Shown here in pieces: positions 8,280-17,171 of a stretch of 64,000 nucleotides of DNA (positions within the stretch are counted from its first letter, which is position 1; each line of letters starts with the position of its first letter). The translations under genes and the position numbers were made by a program. Below the pieces are notes generated by a model. It did no database searches. It was not told the origin of the DNA and saw nothing but the letters and a program-made list of their open reading frames with translations. This DNA comes from Jeongeupia sp. USM3 (GTDB lineage: Bacteria; Pseudomonadota; Gammaproteobacteria; Burkholderiales; Chitinibacteraceae): positions 744,001 to 808,000 of the forward strand of contig NZ_CP017668.1 in the NCBI RefSeq assembly GCF_001808185.1. Direction: 5' to 3'.

Positions 8280-9028
8280 TCATTCCTCCATGATCACGCC
8301 AGTGAAATCGAATTCCCGTCAGATAACTTACATAACATCAAAAAGTTACTTACTGTTGCAGAGTGGTGTTTAAATTTCAATAATTTCAGGAGGTGCGTAC
8401 TTGATAAGGCAGGCGTAGCGCTCGCCATCGGAACCCGTGGCATTGGTTCCCTGGCACGCAAGCGTCGCCGAGATCGGTCATCCCGCGCATTGCGATTGCC
8501 GTGGGACTGCATGTGCGCAAAGCGTGCCGCTTGCCCACGCTTGCGTTCCTACATGCCGGAGCAATGCCCTTCCCCGTCCTCATGCGGGGATTGCTTGATC
8601 AGCGTGGCCCCAGGCACACGACATCGGAGCACGAAGTCAGGCATTCGGATCCGGCGGGCCGCTTCCGGTGATTCACGTCACCGGCGATCGCACCCGCTCA
8701 ATGAGCCCGTGCGCAGCGGCAGCTCGGGGGACGCTGATTCAGAAGCCGGCGGCGAGCCCACCGGACATCCGGCACGTTGTGCCCGAAGACATAACGCGTC
8801 AGCAACCGGGCTCGGGTCGCCCATCAGGGCCGGCACGCCGCTGGCGCGTTGAATCGCCAGCATGGCTTCTCCGCCGCTAGCTACCAACCCCGGCACGGCA
8901 GGCTCGGCGGCGTGACCGTCTCCGAGGCCAGACGTACCAAGACGCGCAAAGCCGGGAATGCCTAGCTCGCCACCCGTGGCCGAGCCATGTGCTGCCAGCA
9001 ACCAGCGCCACCGGCAGCGTCACGAACG
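8280..9028. other. Gene-poor stretch, possibly decayed coding DNA
   Basis: About 750 bases with no recognisable gene. The first 120 bases are AT-rich and probably hold the promoter of the minus-strand SDR gene. The rest returns to genome-like GC and has open frames on both strands, the longest being 107 codons on the minus strand at 8678–9001. None has a recognisable domain or a clear ribosome binding site. It may be degraded coding sequence. Confidence 0.4.
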
Positions 9029-9565
9029 TTACAGTATCAGTAACTCGGCGGTGCCATTCAGGCTGCTCATGCCGGAGGTCGAGCATGCGTTCAGATCGGT
9101 ATTCAGATAAACCTTCGTTTCGACGACCGAACGCCCCAAGTAGCGGCCATCGGTGATGGGAGCGACGCGCACGATCACGGTGCTTCCTTCCACCGCATTG
9201 ACCGTACTGGTGCCGCCACTCCATGTGCTGCTCGTACCATCGCTCCAGTTGATCGTTTTAGCCATAGTGCCGGTACTGACCCCCAACAGCGACAGGCAAC
9301 TGGCACCTGCAAACGGGAAATTGGCATGGCTGACGGCAGAGCCATTCCAGAGCGGCAACAAAGACGTGCATTGCGAATAAGTAGACGTCGTGTCGACCTG
9401 AACCGTTTGGGCGGTCTGGGTAATGCCTGGTGTATACGAATCAGCGGCCGAACCGGTACAGGTGACCAGCGCAGCTTGTGCGCTGGCACAAAGCCCAAGC
9501 ATTAACAACATGCCTGCGATCAATCGCGAGATAAAGGTCGACAGCAACGAAAGTAACTGAATCAT
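9029..9565 (-). CDS. Secreted four-cysteine protein of unknown function (paralogue A)
   Basis: A 178-residue protein with a clear signal peptide (MIQLLSLLSTFISRLIAGML, cleavage after CASAQA). The mature part is Ser/Thr-rich and begins ALVTCTGSAADSYTPGIT. Four cysteines (CTGS, SQCTS, GASCLSL, NACSTS) align with those of the neighbouring gene at 9879–10424, as do the YxPxIT and TSTYxxCTSxxPL segments. The two are therefore paralogues, probably with two disulfides each. The start was put at 9565, where the signal peptide begins; 44 upstream in-frame codons are not protein-like. No named family is recognised. A secreted, beta-rich role is inferred only from composition. Confidence 0.75.
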   Translation of the reverse strand: MIQLLSLLSTFISRLIAGMLLMLGLCASAQAALVTCTGSAADSYTPGITQTAQTVQVDTTSTYSQCTSLLPLWNGSAVSHANFPFAGASCLSLLGVSTGTMAKTINWSDGTSSTWSGGTSTVNAVEGSTVIVRVAPITDGRYLGRSVVETKVYLNTDLNACSTSGMSSLNGTAELLIL

Positions 9566-9835
9566 GACAATCCTTCTATTGGATGGAAATGCTGATCGAT
9601 ATTGTTCATGCGCTACTTTCTTGATAGCTGTAGGCGCGTAAGCCCCAAATGAACTGCCTCCGGCTTCTTGGCCACCCGGAATCAGTGGAGTCCGCATTGT
9701 CGTTGCTTGGCATGCAAACCAGCAATGAATAATTCAAGAAAAGTAGTCATCAACCCAAACCTGCTTCCCCTTGGCCCTGAAACGGCGAAAGGCAGGTCAA
9801 CCAAAGCCGCGCACACACAGGTATGCAATAGCAAG

Positions 9836-9865
9836 AAGGCCCGCAGCAGATGTTGCGGGCCTTTT
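9836..9865 (-). terminator. Hairpin terminator after secreted paralogue B
   Basis: A perfect 10-bp stem AAGGCCCGCA / TGCGGGCCTT (9836–9845 with 9854–9863) with an 8-base loop. It lies just past the stop of the minus-strand gene ending at 9879, so transcription is stopped before paralogue A. The tract following the stem on the minus strand is TTCTT, somewhat weak. Confidence 0.7.
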
Positions 9866-9878
9866 CAGCAATATCAGG

Positions 9879-10424
9879 TCAGGGAACCCCGACGAACTCG
9901 AGCGTGGTAGCGCCGCTGGTTTGTGTCAGCGGAGTATTGTCCGAGCAACTCGCGAGACTGGTCTTCAGTACAAGCAGCGTTTCCACGGCATTGGCACCTT
10001 TGAACTCCCCGGTTTCCACGGAGGAAGTCCGCGTGACCGCATAGCTTGCTCCCAGGTCAACCCGGGCGACCGTCGCCCCTGCTCCCGCCAAGGTACTGCC
10101 TGCGCCGTCACTGTAAACAATCGTTTTGTCGCCATAAGTCGAGCCGGGCGTTGCGATCTGCGCGCAGGTGCTACCTTTGAGATGGTTGACTGCGGTGCCT
10201 GTGCCGGAACCCACGAACAACGGAATCACCGAGGTGCAATTAACGTAGGTCGAGGTAACCGTAGCAGTCACGTCCTGTGGCACGTTAGTAATGGCAGGAT
10301 TATAAGTCGTGGTGAGGATACCAGTGCATGAGCCAAGTGCAGCGGCAGATGCTTGGCTGAACATGCCACTCGTTAACAAGCCAGCCACTGCCAGCTTGGC
10401 AAACCATCCTCGGATTGATTTCAC
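9879..10424 (-). CDS. Secreted four-cysteine protein of unknown function (paralogue B)
   Basis: A 181-residue protein with a textbook signal peptide (MKSIRGWFAKLAVAGLLTSG, cleavage after SQASA). The mature chain begins AALGSCTGILTTTYNPAIT, has no charged clusters and is rich in Thr, Ser, Ala and Val. Its four cysteines (GSCTG, VNCTS, GSTCAQ, ASCSD) match paralogue A in order and surroundings. It is separated from A by a terminator, so the two genes are transcribed separately although they lie in tandem. The family is not recognised. Export to the periplasm or medium is inferred from the signal peptide. Confidence 0.75.
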   Translation of the reverse strand: MKSIRGWFAKLAVAGLLTSGMFSQASAAALGSCTGILTTTYNPAITNVPQDVTATVTSTYVNCTSVIPLFVGSGTGTAVNHLKGSTCAQIATPGSTYGDKTIVYSDGAGSTLAGAGATVARVDLGASYAVTRTSSVETGEFKGANAVETLLVLKTSLASCSDNTPLTQTSGATTLEFVGVP

Positions 10425-10972
10425 AAGTAATCTCCAGTTGACTCTGACATTGAAAGCAAAATCGAAGCTTATCTTTCAACAAGCATTCAAAATGCTAATT
10501 TTCAGCCCGCAATTATCAAGCAGGCAGCGACAGACGGTCAGCGCAGATGTCGTTTAACAGGCATACCCTGTTAAATTTGACAGGGTCAAATCACCACGAC
10601 TCAGTGAACGGCATCAGTGCTGAATCACCCCGGAGACGAAAATTCATCTACATGGCTTTCGTCGCAAACGTGTTTTCCGGCTACATCATCGGCTTGCACA
10701 CCCGCCGCGGCATGCATACTGAATCCTCAATCGATGTGCTGGAACAGGATTCGTGTGCGACAGCTTGATCCACCGCAGCGACCGTGGTTTGCAATACGTG
10801 TCGATTCTCAATAAACCCCTTTCGCTCAATCCCGGGTGATTCATCTCCTTCTTGAGCAACACAGCAAAAACGAAACGCCTGTTCTATACATCCTCTCGGG
10901 TCGACCGAGCTGCGTTCGTCATCGGGCGCTTATCGTTCTGCTTCGGTTCTTGCTGCTTTCGAGGAGAAAAAC
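10425..10972. other. Long intergenic region with overlapping inverted repeats
   Basis: About 550 bases between the divergent paralogue B and the propeller-like gene, without a credible gene. It is more AT-rich than its neighbours between 10,430 and 10,600. At 10565–10586 ACCCTGT is repeated inverted as ACAGGGT with 8 bases between. At 10575–10591 ATTTGAC-AGG-GTCAAAT is a perfect 7-3-7 palindrome overlapping the first. These look like operator sites for one or both divergent genes. Confidence 0.45.
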
Positions 10973-12571
10973 ATGGTTCAAGCATTTCCCCTGCCGAGCT
11001 TCCTTCGTTCACTCTCGATGCTCGTCGCGCTTTCCGTATCGGCCACTGCAATCGCCGCCGATCCAGTACCCAATCCCTATCTCGCGGCGGAAAAGGCCGC
11101 GATCACGCACTTCGATTCGGCCCAGACCGACGCACTGCCCTACCTGATACCGGGAGGTACGCGTTCCGTCACCTCGCCGCTGCTCCTGCTCAAACCGCAG
11201 GTAGTCGCCGGGCCGATCAACATCATGACACTTGCCTCGACCTCGCCGAACTACATGTGGGGGGTATCGTCGACCGCGGTGACTTACATTTCGGTGTCCG
11301 GCACGAGCTTCACACCGGTGAGCCAACTCCTGCTGCCGGGCGTGACGCAGACGGTGATCGACACCCTGACCGGACTGCTGACCGATCCGATCCCCACGAT
11401 CGCGCAAGCGCAGGACGTGGTCGATCAGATCCTCCCGACCGGTGGTCGCGTGTCGTTTCCGAGTGCCTACAGCTTGGTTGACAACAACAACGTGCTCTAC
11501 ACGAACGTGGGCAAGAAAATCTTTGCCTTTGCGCTCAACTCGCCTTCGTTGCCCGTTCTCGGCATCAGTGTCGTGCGGACGCTCGATACCACTGCCTTTC
11601 TGCAAAGCGACGAGAACATCACCGGGGTGGTGATGACCTACGACGGCAAACTCGTCGTGCTCGGCACACGCTCGGTGACGGTGGTCGACCGTTCCTTCGC
11701 CGGAACGCCCCATACCCTGACCTTCGGCTCCGACGAGAGCATCAGCAATTCGGCCGCTGTCGATCCGGACGGCGGCATCTACGTCGTCTCCGACAAGATC
11801 ATGCGCAAGCTCGTATGGACCGGCGCAACGCTGTCGCAGAATGCCTCCGACGGCGCGTGGAGCTCGCCGTATCCGACCGGTGACACTTACCCGACGATCT
11901 TCGGTTCGGGCTCGGGCGCTACGCCGACACTGATGGGCTTCGGCAGTGATCCGGACAAGCTCGTCGTCATCACCGACGGCAAGCAGCGCATGGGGCTCGT
12001 GGCGTTCTGGCGCGATGCGATTCCCGCGGGCTTCACGAATCGCATCGCCGGGCAGATCCAGGTCAACTGCGGCCTGCCTGCGGGGTACCAAATCCAGTCC
12101 GACCAGTCTGTGGCGGTCAATGGCTATGGCGCTTTCGTAGTGAACAACGTGTCGGCGGCCGACGGTAGCACCGGCAGCGGCACGTCGGCGCTTGTCGATG
12201 GATTTCTGCGCGGCCCCGTGCTGCCGTCGCCGATCGGCGTCGAGCGCTTCACCTGGGACACCGCTTCGCATAGCTGGTCGTCGACTTGGGCACGGGCGGA
12301 CATCTCGTCGAACACGATGATCCCGGCGATCAGCTCGGGCTCCAATGCCGTCTATGTCAACGGCTACTACCAGAACGGTTTGGGCTGGGTCGTCACGGGG
12401 CTCGACTGGAACACCGGCAGCACGGTGCATCAGACGATCCTCGGCACCGGACCGCTCGGCAATGGTTACTACGCCATCATGGAGTTCCTGCCCGGTGGCG
12501 ATCTGCTGTTCAACAGTGTGATCGGACCGACACGAATCCAGTTGCCCAGCGGGGTGATCCTGCCGCTGTAG
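10973..12571 (+). CDS. Secreted beta-propeller/quinoprotein-like protein of unknown function
   Basis: A 532-residue protein with a signal peptide (about residues 1–28, ending SATAIAA) and a GAGGAG ribosome binding site just before the ATG. The mature chain has several loosely repeated strands of the type NVLYTNVGKKIFAFAL, GGIYVVSDKIMRKLVW, KLVVITDGKQRMGLVAFW and NAVYVNGYYQNGLGWVV. These resemble the blades of PQQ-type or SMP-30-type propellers and suggest a six- to eight-bladed fold. No PQQ-enzyme active-site motif and no membrane segment after the signal are visible. It is divergent from the two secreted paralogues, so a joint extracellular role is possible but unproven. The name is based on fold impression only. 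Confidence 0.7.
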   Translation: MVQAFPLPSFLRSLSMLVALSVSATAIAADPVPNPYLAAEKAAITHFDSAQTDALPYLIPGGTRSVTSPLLLLKPQVVAGPINIMTLASTSPNYMWGVSSTAVTYISVSGTSFTPVSQLLLPGVTQTVIDTLTGLLTDPIPTIAQAQDVVDQILPTGGRVSFPSAYSLVDNNNVLYTNVGKKIFAFALNSPSLPVLGISVVRTLDTTAFLQSDENITGVVMTYDGKLVVLGTRSVTVVDRSFAGTPHTLTFGSDESISNSAAVDPDGGIYVVSDKIMRKLVWTGATLSQNASDGAWSSPYPTGDTYPTIFGSGSGATPTLMGFGSDPDKLVVITDGKQRMGLVAFWRDAIPAGFTNRIAGQIQVNCGLPAGYQIQSDQSVAVNGYGAFVVNNVSAADGSTGSGTSALVDGFLRGPVLPSPIGVERFTWDTASHSWSSTWARADISSNTMIPAISSGSNAVYVNGYYQNGLGWVVTGLDWNTGSTVHQTILGTGPLGNGYYAIMEFLPGGDLLFNSVIGPTRIQLPSGVILPL

Positions 12572-12692
12572 CTTGTGCCAATCGAGGGGGTCTAACCCGA
12601 TACCACGCCCCCACCTTGAACGCCAGACCGCTTTGAGCAGCGCCAGTCAACGCCACTATGCTGGTGATTACCCCGGCTAGAAGGAGAGCGCC

Positions 12693-13031
12693 GTGCCGGA
12701 GCAACTTACGAAGCATCCTGACGTCACGCTGCAGGTCTTGCGCAGCGCCGGCGCCCAATGTGGCGAGGGAGCGCCTCAGACGATACTCAGGCAATGCCCG
12801 GAAAAGCAGTTCTGCAAGCTGCCCGGGGGGGAAATCTGCGTTTACGGGCTGCCGGAAGCCGTAAGGATGACGCAGCTCACCGGGGCGGACTGGCAAGTGG
12901 TTCTGCGCGGTGTCGGCCCCGGAGAAGCCGCAAGCGGCTCGGAAAGCCATCACGGCTTGCTCTTGGGCGGCGCGGGCGTGGTGGTCGGCGTGCTTGTCGG
13001 CATCCTCGCGATGAAGCTCAGGGGGCGTTGA
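12693..13031 (+). CDS. Small C-terminally anchored membrane protein, unknown
   Basis: A 112-residue protein starting at a GTG preceded by an AAGGAGAG ribosome binding site (12681–12688), which is why this non-ATG start is accepted. The first 85 residues are soluble and hold four cysteines (AQCGEG, RQCPEKQFC, EICVYG). Residues about 88–107 (LLLGGAGVVVGVLVGILAM) form one membrane helix followed by KLRGR, which places the soluble domain outside the cytoplasm or as a tail-anchored protein. No family is recognised. It lies about 120 bases after the propeller-like gene and could be co-transcribed with it. Confidence 0.6.
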   Translation: MPEQLTKHPDVTLQVLRSAGAQCGEGAPQTILRQCPEKQFCKLPGGEICVYGLPEAVRMTQLTGADWQVVLRGVGPGEAASGSESHHGLLLGGAGVVVGVLVGILAMKLRGR

Positions 13032-13056
13032 GCGCTGTCCGGCACCGGCGCGTCAC

Positions 13057-13079
13057 CGGAAGGGCGGCCCGCCCTTCCG
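13057..13079. terminator. GC-rich hairpin between convergent genes
   Basis: CGGAAGGGCGG is repeated inverted as CGCCCTTCCG around a very short loop, between the small membrane protein and the end of the ABC exporter operon. There is no T run on either side, so it is a weak or Rho-assisted terminator at best. Confidence 0.4.
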
Positions 13080-13191
13080 TCGCGCGGACCCGCGTCGGCA
13101 AGCCGGAGCCGGTTTCCGGTGCCCAGGACCGGGCGCCGGATGGCGCATCCCCCAAGGCACCGTAGCGGGGGGCGAGGCCAAAGCCCGGCGT

Positions 13192-14328
13192 TCAGTCCAG
13201 CGTGCCGCGGTAGAACCTCACCGCAACCGCCATCACCACGGCAGTGAACAGCAGCATCGGCCAGATGTCCGGCCACAGGTCGGCCCAGCCGTTGCCCTTG
13301 AGCAGGATGCCGCGCACCAGGCGGTTGAAGTGGGTCAGCGGCAGCACTTCGCCGATCGCTTTGGCCCAGCCGGGCATGCCCTGGAACGGGAACATGAAGC
13401 CCGAGAGCAGGATGTTGGGCAGGAAGTAGAACACCGTCAGCTGCATCGCCTGCAGCTGGTTCTTCGCCAGCGACGACAGCGTGATGCCGACGGTGAGGCT
13501 GGCGGCGATGAACAGCAGCGCCACGCCGTAGAGCGCGACCAGGCTGCCCTGCATGGGCACGCGGAACACGAAGCGCGCGCCGAGCAGGATGATGCTGGCC
13601 TGGATCAGCCCGATGACGATGTAGGGCATGATCTTGCCGGTCATCACCTCGAGCGGCCGCACCGGTGTCGCCAGCAGGTTTTCCATCGTGCCGCGCTCGC
13701 GCTCGCGGGTCATCGCCAGCCCGGTCATCATCACCAGCGTCATCGTCAGCACCACGCCCATCAGCCCGGGGACGACGTTGTACTGGGTGATCGCTTCCGG
13801 GTTGTACAAGCGGTGGATGCGCACGTCGAACGGCGGCTCGCCGGCGGCCAGATGCGCGAGCGGGCCGGTCAGATCGCGGCGGCTGACGACGTCGACGAGC
13901 TGGCTGGCGGCACCGAGCGCCATCCCGGTCGCAGTCGGGTCGGTCGCGTCGGCCTCGAGCAGCAGCGACGGCCGCTCGCCGCGCAGCAGGCGGGCGGTGA
14001 AATCGGCCGGGATGTTGAGCACGAACAGCACCCTGCCCTGCGCCAGCGCCGCCCGGCCGGCTTCTTCGTCCGGCAGCGTGCCGACGATGTCGAAATAGCT
14101 CGACGACTGCATCGCCGCGACGTAGGAGCGGGTAAATTCGCTCTGGTCGGCGCCGATCACCGCGGTCGGCATATGGCGCGGGTCGGTGTTGATCGCAAAG
14201 CCGAACAGCAGCATCTGCACGATCGGGATGCCGACGATCATCGCGAAGGTGATCCGGTCGCGCTTCAGCTGCAGGAACTCCTTGAGCACGATGCTGGCCC
14301 AGCGCGCGAACGAGAAGCGGTGGCTCAT
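13192..14328 (-). CDS. ABC-2 type exporter permease (YbhS/YhhJ-like)
   Basis: A 378-residue membrane protein. It has an N-terminal membrane helix in RITFAMIVGIPIVQMLLFGFAI, a large periplasmic domain (about 40–175), and five further hydrophobic segments near the C-terminus, with the ABC-2 signature RERERGTMENLLATPVRPLEVMTGK between them. The start is the ATG at 14328, which overlaps the stop of the ATPase gene as ATGA. Together with the ATPase and the membrane fusion lipoprotein upstream it forms a tripartite exporter, probably for drugs or other small amphiphiles. No dedicated outer-membrane channel is encoded nearby. Confidence 0.9.
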   Translation of the reverse strand: MSHRFSFARWASIVLKEFLQLKRDRITFAMIVGIPIVQMLLFGFAINTDPRHMPTAVIGADQSEFTRSYVAAMQSSSYFDIVGTLPDEEAGRAALAQGRVLFVLNIPADFTARLLRGERPSLLLEADATDPTATGMALGAASQLVDVVSRRDLTGPLAHLAAGEPPFDVRIHRLYNPEAITQYNVVPGLMGVVLTMTLVMMTGLAMTRERERGTMENLLATPVRPLEVMTGKIMPYIVIGLIQASIILLGARFVFRVPMQGSLVALYGVALLFIAASLTVGITLSSLAKNQLQAMQLTVFYFLPNILLSGFMFPFQGMPGWAKAIGEVLPLTHFNRLVRGILLKGNGWADLWPDIWPMLLFTAVVMAVAVRFYRGTLD

Positions 14329-15260
14329 CGCGCGGCCTCGGCGGCGTTCATCATGTAGATGAACACGTCCTCGAGCCCGGTCTCGACCGGCTCGACGCGC
14401 AGCCCGCCGGCCGCGTGCTGCAGCGTGGCCGCGAGCGCTGGCGCGTCGCGGCCGCTGACGTGCAGCGCACCGCCGAACATCACGGTCTGGTCGACGCCGG
14501 GCAGGCCGCGCAACCGCTGCGACAGCGCGATCAGCCCGTCGCCGCGGACCGCCCAGGTGCTCAGGCGCTGGCCGGCGACGATCTCGGCCGCCGTTCCCTG
14601 CGCGAGCAGCCGGCCGTCGGCGATGTAGCCGAGCTTGTGGCAGCGCTCGGCCTCGTCCATGTAGTGGGTGCTGACGAGCACGCTGATCCCCTGCGCGGCC
14701 AGCCGGTGCAGCTCTTCCCAGAAATCGCGCCGCGCCGCCGGATCGACGCCGGCGGTCGGTTCGTCGAGCAGCAGCAGTTGCGGTTTGTGCAGCATGCACG
14801 CGGCCAGCGCCAGCCGCTGCTTCCAGCCGCCCGAGAGCGAGCCGGTCAGCTGCTTCGCCCTTGCCGTCAGCCCGAGCCCGTCCAGCGCCGCGGCAACCGC
14901 GGCCTTGCGGTCGGGCATCTCGTACATCCGCGCGATGAAATCGAGGTTCTCGCGGATCGTCAGGTCGTCCCAGTACGAGAACTTCTGCGTCATGTAGCCG
15001 ACCTGGCGCTTGATCAGCTCGCGCTGCGTGCGGATGTCGTGGCCGAGGCAGCGCCCCTGCCCCGAATCGGGCGTCAGCAGGCCGCACATCATCCGGATCG
15101 ACGTCGTCTTGCCGCTGCCGTTCGGGCCGAGGAAGCCGAAGATCTCGCCGCGGCGCACCTGCAGCGACAGCCCGCGCACGACGTGCTTGCTGCCGAAGTG
15201 CTTGTCGAGGCCGGCGACGTCGATCGCGAACTCGCCGGCCGAACCCGGCGCCTCAGCCAT
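14325..15260 (-). CDS. ABC exporter ATP-binding protein
   Basis: A 311-residue ATPase of the ABC-2 exporter type (YbhF/CcmA-like). Walker A is GPNGSGKTTS near residue 45. The signature is LSGGWKQRLALA, Walker B is LLLLDEPTAGVD, and the switch histidine follows in VLVSTHYMDEAERC. The start at 15260 (MAEAPGSAG) overlaps the end of the membrane fusion gene by 8 bases, and its stop overlaps the permease start. The last 70 residues form the short C-terminal domain common in these exporters. Confidence 0.93.
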   Translation of the reverse strand: MAEAPGSAGEFAIDVAGLDKHFGSKHVVRGLSLQVRRGEIFGFLGPNGSGKTTSIRMMCGLLTPDSGQGRCLGHDIRTQRELIKRQVGYMTQKFSYWDDLTIRENLDFIARMYEMPDRKAAVAAALDGLGLTARAKQLTGSLSGGWKQRLALAACMLHKPQLLLLDEPTAGVDPAARRDFWEELHRLAAQGISVLVSTHYMDEAERCHKLGYIADGRLLAQGTAAEIVAGQRLSTWAVRGDGLIALSQRLRGLPGVDQTVMFGGALHVSGRDAPALAATLQHAAGGLRVEPVETGLEDVFIYMMNAAEAAR

Positions 15261-16257
15261 CGGGCACGACCTCGACCGGCTGGCCCGGATGCAGCCGCGG
15301 CGCATCGGCGGCAGCCGGCCGGGCCTCAAGCATGAACACGAGCTTGTCGCGCGTGTCGTTGCTGTAGATCACCGGCGGCGTGTATTCGGCCGCGGCCGAG
15401 ATGTAGCTGATTTTCGCCGATACCGGCGCCGGGCAGCCGTCGCAGCGCAGCCGGACCGGCTGGCCCAGCTTCAGGCCGCCGAGCACGGTCTGCGGCACGA
15501 AGAAGCGCACCTTGACGTTTTCGGGCGGCAGCAGCCGCAGCACCGGCCGGCCGGCGGCAACCCACTCGCCGGCGCGGTACAGCGTGTCGTCGACCAGGCC
15601 GCCGCGCGGTGCGACAACGGTCTTCTGCCCGAGCAGCCAGTCGGCCTGCGCCAGCGCCGCCTGCGCGGCGGCAACCTGTGCGGCCTGCGCCCTGATCTGC
15701 TGCGAGCGCCCGGCGAGCACGTCGACCTGCAGCTGGCTCTGCAACTGCCGGACCAGCGCGGCGGTAGCATCGGCACCGGCGGTCGCCTGGTCGAGCTGCT
15801 GGCGCGATACCGCACCGGCGCCGACCAGCCCCCGGACGCGCGCCAGCTCGGCGGCGGCGCGGACCGCCTCGGCCTGCGCCTGCACGAGCTGGGCGCGGGT
15901 CACGTCGATCTCGGCCGGCCTTTTGCCGGTGCCGAGGTCGGCGAGCTGCGCCTGCGCGCTGGCCAGCTGTGCGCTGGCCTGGCGCTGCGCGGCGGCCTCG
16001 TCGGCCGATTCGAGCGCGAACAGCGGCTGCCCCGCGCTGACCTGCTGGCCGCGTTCGACCGACAGCCGCTCGAGCCGGCCGGGCTGCGACGTCGCGACGT
16101 AGACGTACTCGCCCTCGACATAGCCCTGCCACGTCGGCGATGCCGGCCCGCCGCAGCCGGCCAGTACGGCCAGCGCAAGCACTGCCAGCCGCCGGCGCGG
16201 CGGCGTCGCGGCGCGCGGCCTGCGTGGTGGAAAGGACTGGGCGCTGGATCGGGGCAT
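15253..16257 (-). CDS. HlyD-family membrane fusion lipoprotein of the ABC exporter
   Basis: A 334-residue protein with an N-terminal signal ending in the lipobox LAGC, so it is probably lipid-anchored in the inner membrane. A biotinyl-lipoyl-like domain (GYVEGEYVYVATSQPGRLER) is followed by a long Ala/Gln-rich coiled-coil hairpin (about 85–205) and a beta-barrel domain. This is the periplasmic adaptor layout of YbhG/YhiI-type exporters. It is the first gene of the overlapping adaptor–ATPase–permease operon. GC is very high and codon use is like its neighbours. Confidence 0.9.
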   Translation of the reverse strand: MPRSSAQSFPPRRPRAATPPRRRLAVLALAVLAGCGGPASPTWQGYVEGEYVYVATSQPGRLERLSVERGQQVSAGQPLFALESADEAAAQRQASAQLASAQAQLADLGTGKRPAEIDVTRAQLVQAQAEAVRAAAELARVRGLVGAGAVSRQQLDQATAGADATAALVRQLQSQLQVDVLAGRSQQIRAQAAQVAAAQAALAQADWLLGQKTVVAPRGGLVDDTLYRAGEWVAAGRPVLRLLPPENVKVRFFVPQTVLGGLKLGQPVRLRCDGCPAPVSAKISYISAAAEYTPPVIYSNDTRDKLVFMLEARPAAADAPRLHPGQPVEVVPDG

Positions 16258-16355
16258 ACCTGATCATTGATCGACCGACGCGTGAATCTCAAGGCCGGCC
16301 GGCCCGCTGCTTGCGCGCGATCAAGCTTTGCCGCCGACGGGCGGCCGCCCCGCGC

Positions 16356-17123
16356 TCAGGCCGCAAAGCCGCCATCGACCAGCAGTTCGGCGCCGTTGAC
16401 GAATGACGCCTGCGGGCTGGCGAGATAGGCGACCGCATCGGCAATGTCGGCGCCGCGGCCGTAGCGCTGCACGGCGATCTGCGGGCCGATTGCCGCGGCG
16501 ACCGGGCCGTCGGCCGGGTTCATGTCGCTGTCGGTCGGCCCCGGGTGCACGGTGTTGGCGGTGATGCCGCGCGGGCCGACATCGCGCGCCAGACCACGGG
16601 TGAAACCGGCGACGGCACCCTTGCTCAAGGTGTACGCCGATGCGGTTGCGAACGCCGCGTACTGCGTCATCGAGCTGCCGATCTGGATGATCCGGCCGCC
16701 CTCGCCCATATGGCGCAGCGCTTCCTGCGTCGCGACGAACACGCCGGTGACGTTGACGGCGAGGATGCGCTGGAAGTCGTCGAAGCCGATCCCGTCGACC
16801 GGCGCCATCACGCTGATCCCGGCGTTGTTGACGAGGATGTCGATTCGCCCGAACGCGTCGGCAACGCGGCCGACGGCGGCGCGGACCGCGGCCGGATCGC
16901 CGGCATCGGCCCGGATCGCCAGTGCCCGGCCACCGGCGGCTTCGATGCTGCGCACGACGTCGTCGGCCTTGTCCGGCGAGGCGTGATAGGTGATCGCGAC
17001 GGTCGCGCCGTCGGCGGCAAGGCGGCGGGCGATCGCGGCGCCGATGCCGCGCGATGCGCCGGTGACGACGGCGATCTTGCCGGCGAGCGGTTGCGGGGTG
17101 ATCGGCTGGTGCTTGGTCGGCAT
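16356..17123 (-). CDS. SDR-family oxidoreductase (FabG-like)
   Basis: A 255-residue classical SDR. It has TGASRGIG near residue 18, NNAG (LVNNAGISVM) near residue 93, and Ser with YTLSKGAV as catalytic residues. The C-terminal SFVNGAELLVDGGF matches the FabG-like group. The start at 17123 is preferred because AAGGAG stands just upstream; a longer in-frame start at 17171 lacks this. It is divergent from a LysR gene, which is the usual arrangement when the regulator controls the enzyme. The substrate is unknown. Confidence 0.85.
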   Translation of the reverse strand: MPTKHQPITPQPLAGKIAVVTGASRGIGAAIARRLAADGATVAITYHASPDKADDVVRSIEAAGGRALAIRADAGDPAAVRAAVGRVADAFGRIDILVNNAGISVMAPVDGIGFDDFQRILAVNVTGVFVATQEALRHMGEGGRIIQIGSSMTQYAAFATASAYTLSKGAVAGFTRGLARDVGPRGITANTVHPGPTDSDMNPADGPVAAAIGPQIAVQRYGRGADIADAVAYLASPQASFVNGAELLVDGGFAA

Positions 17124-17171
17124 GCGGGGCTCCTTGCGGTGAGTGGATGCCCGTACTTTGCGCCGCGCCAC

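Noticed and set aside
14329..15087. Extension of the ABC permease frame through the ATPase gene
   Set aside because: The ATPase in the other frame has all ABC motifs. The permease starts at 14328 in the ATGA overlap.
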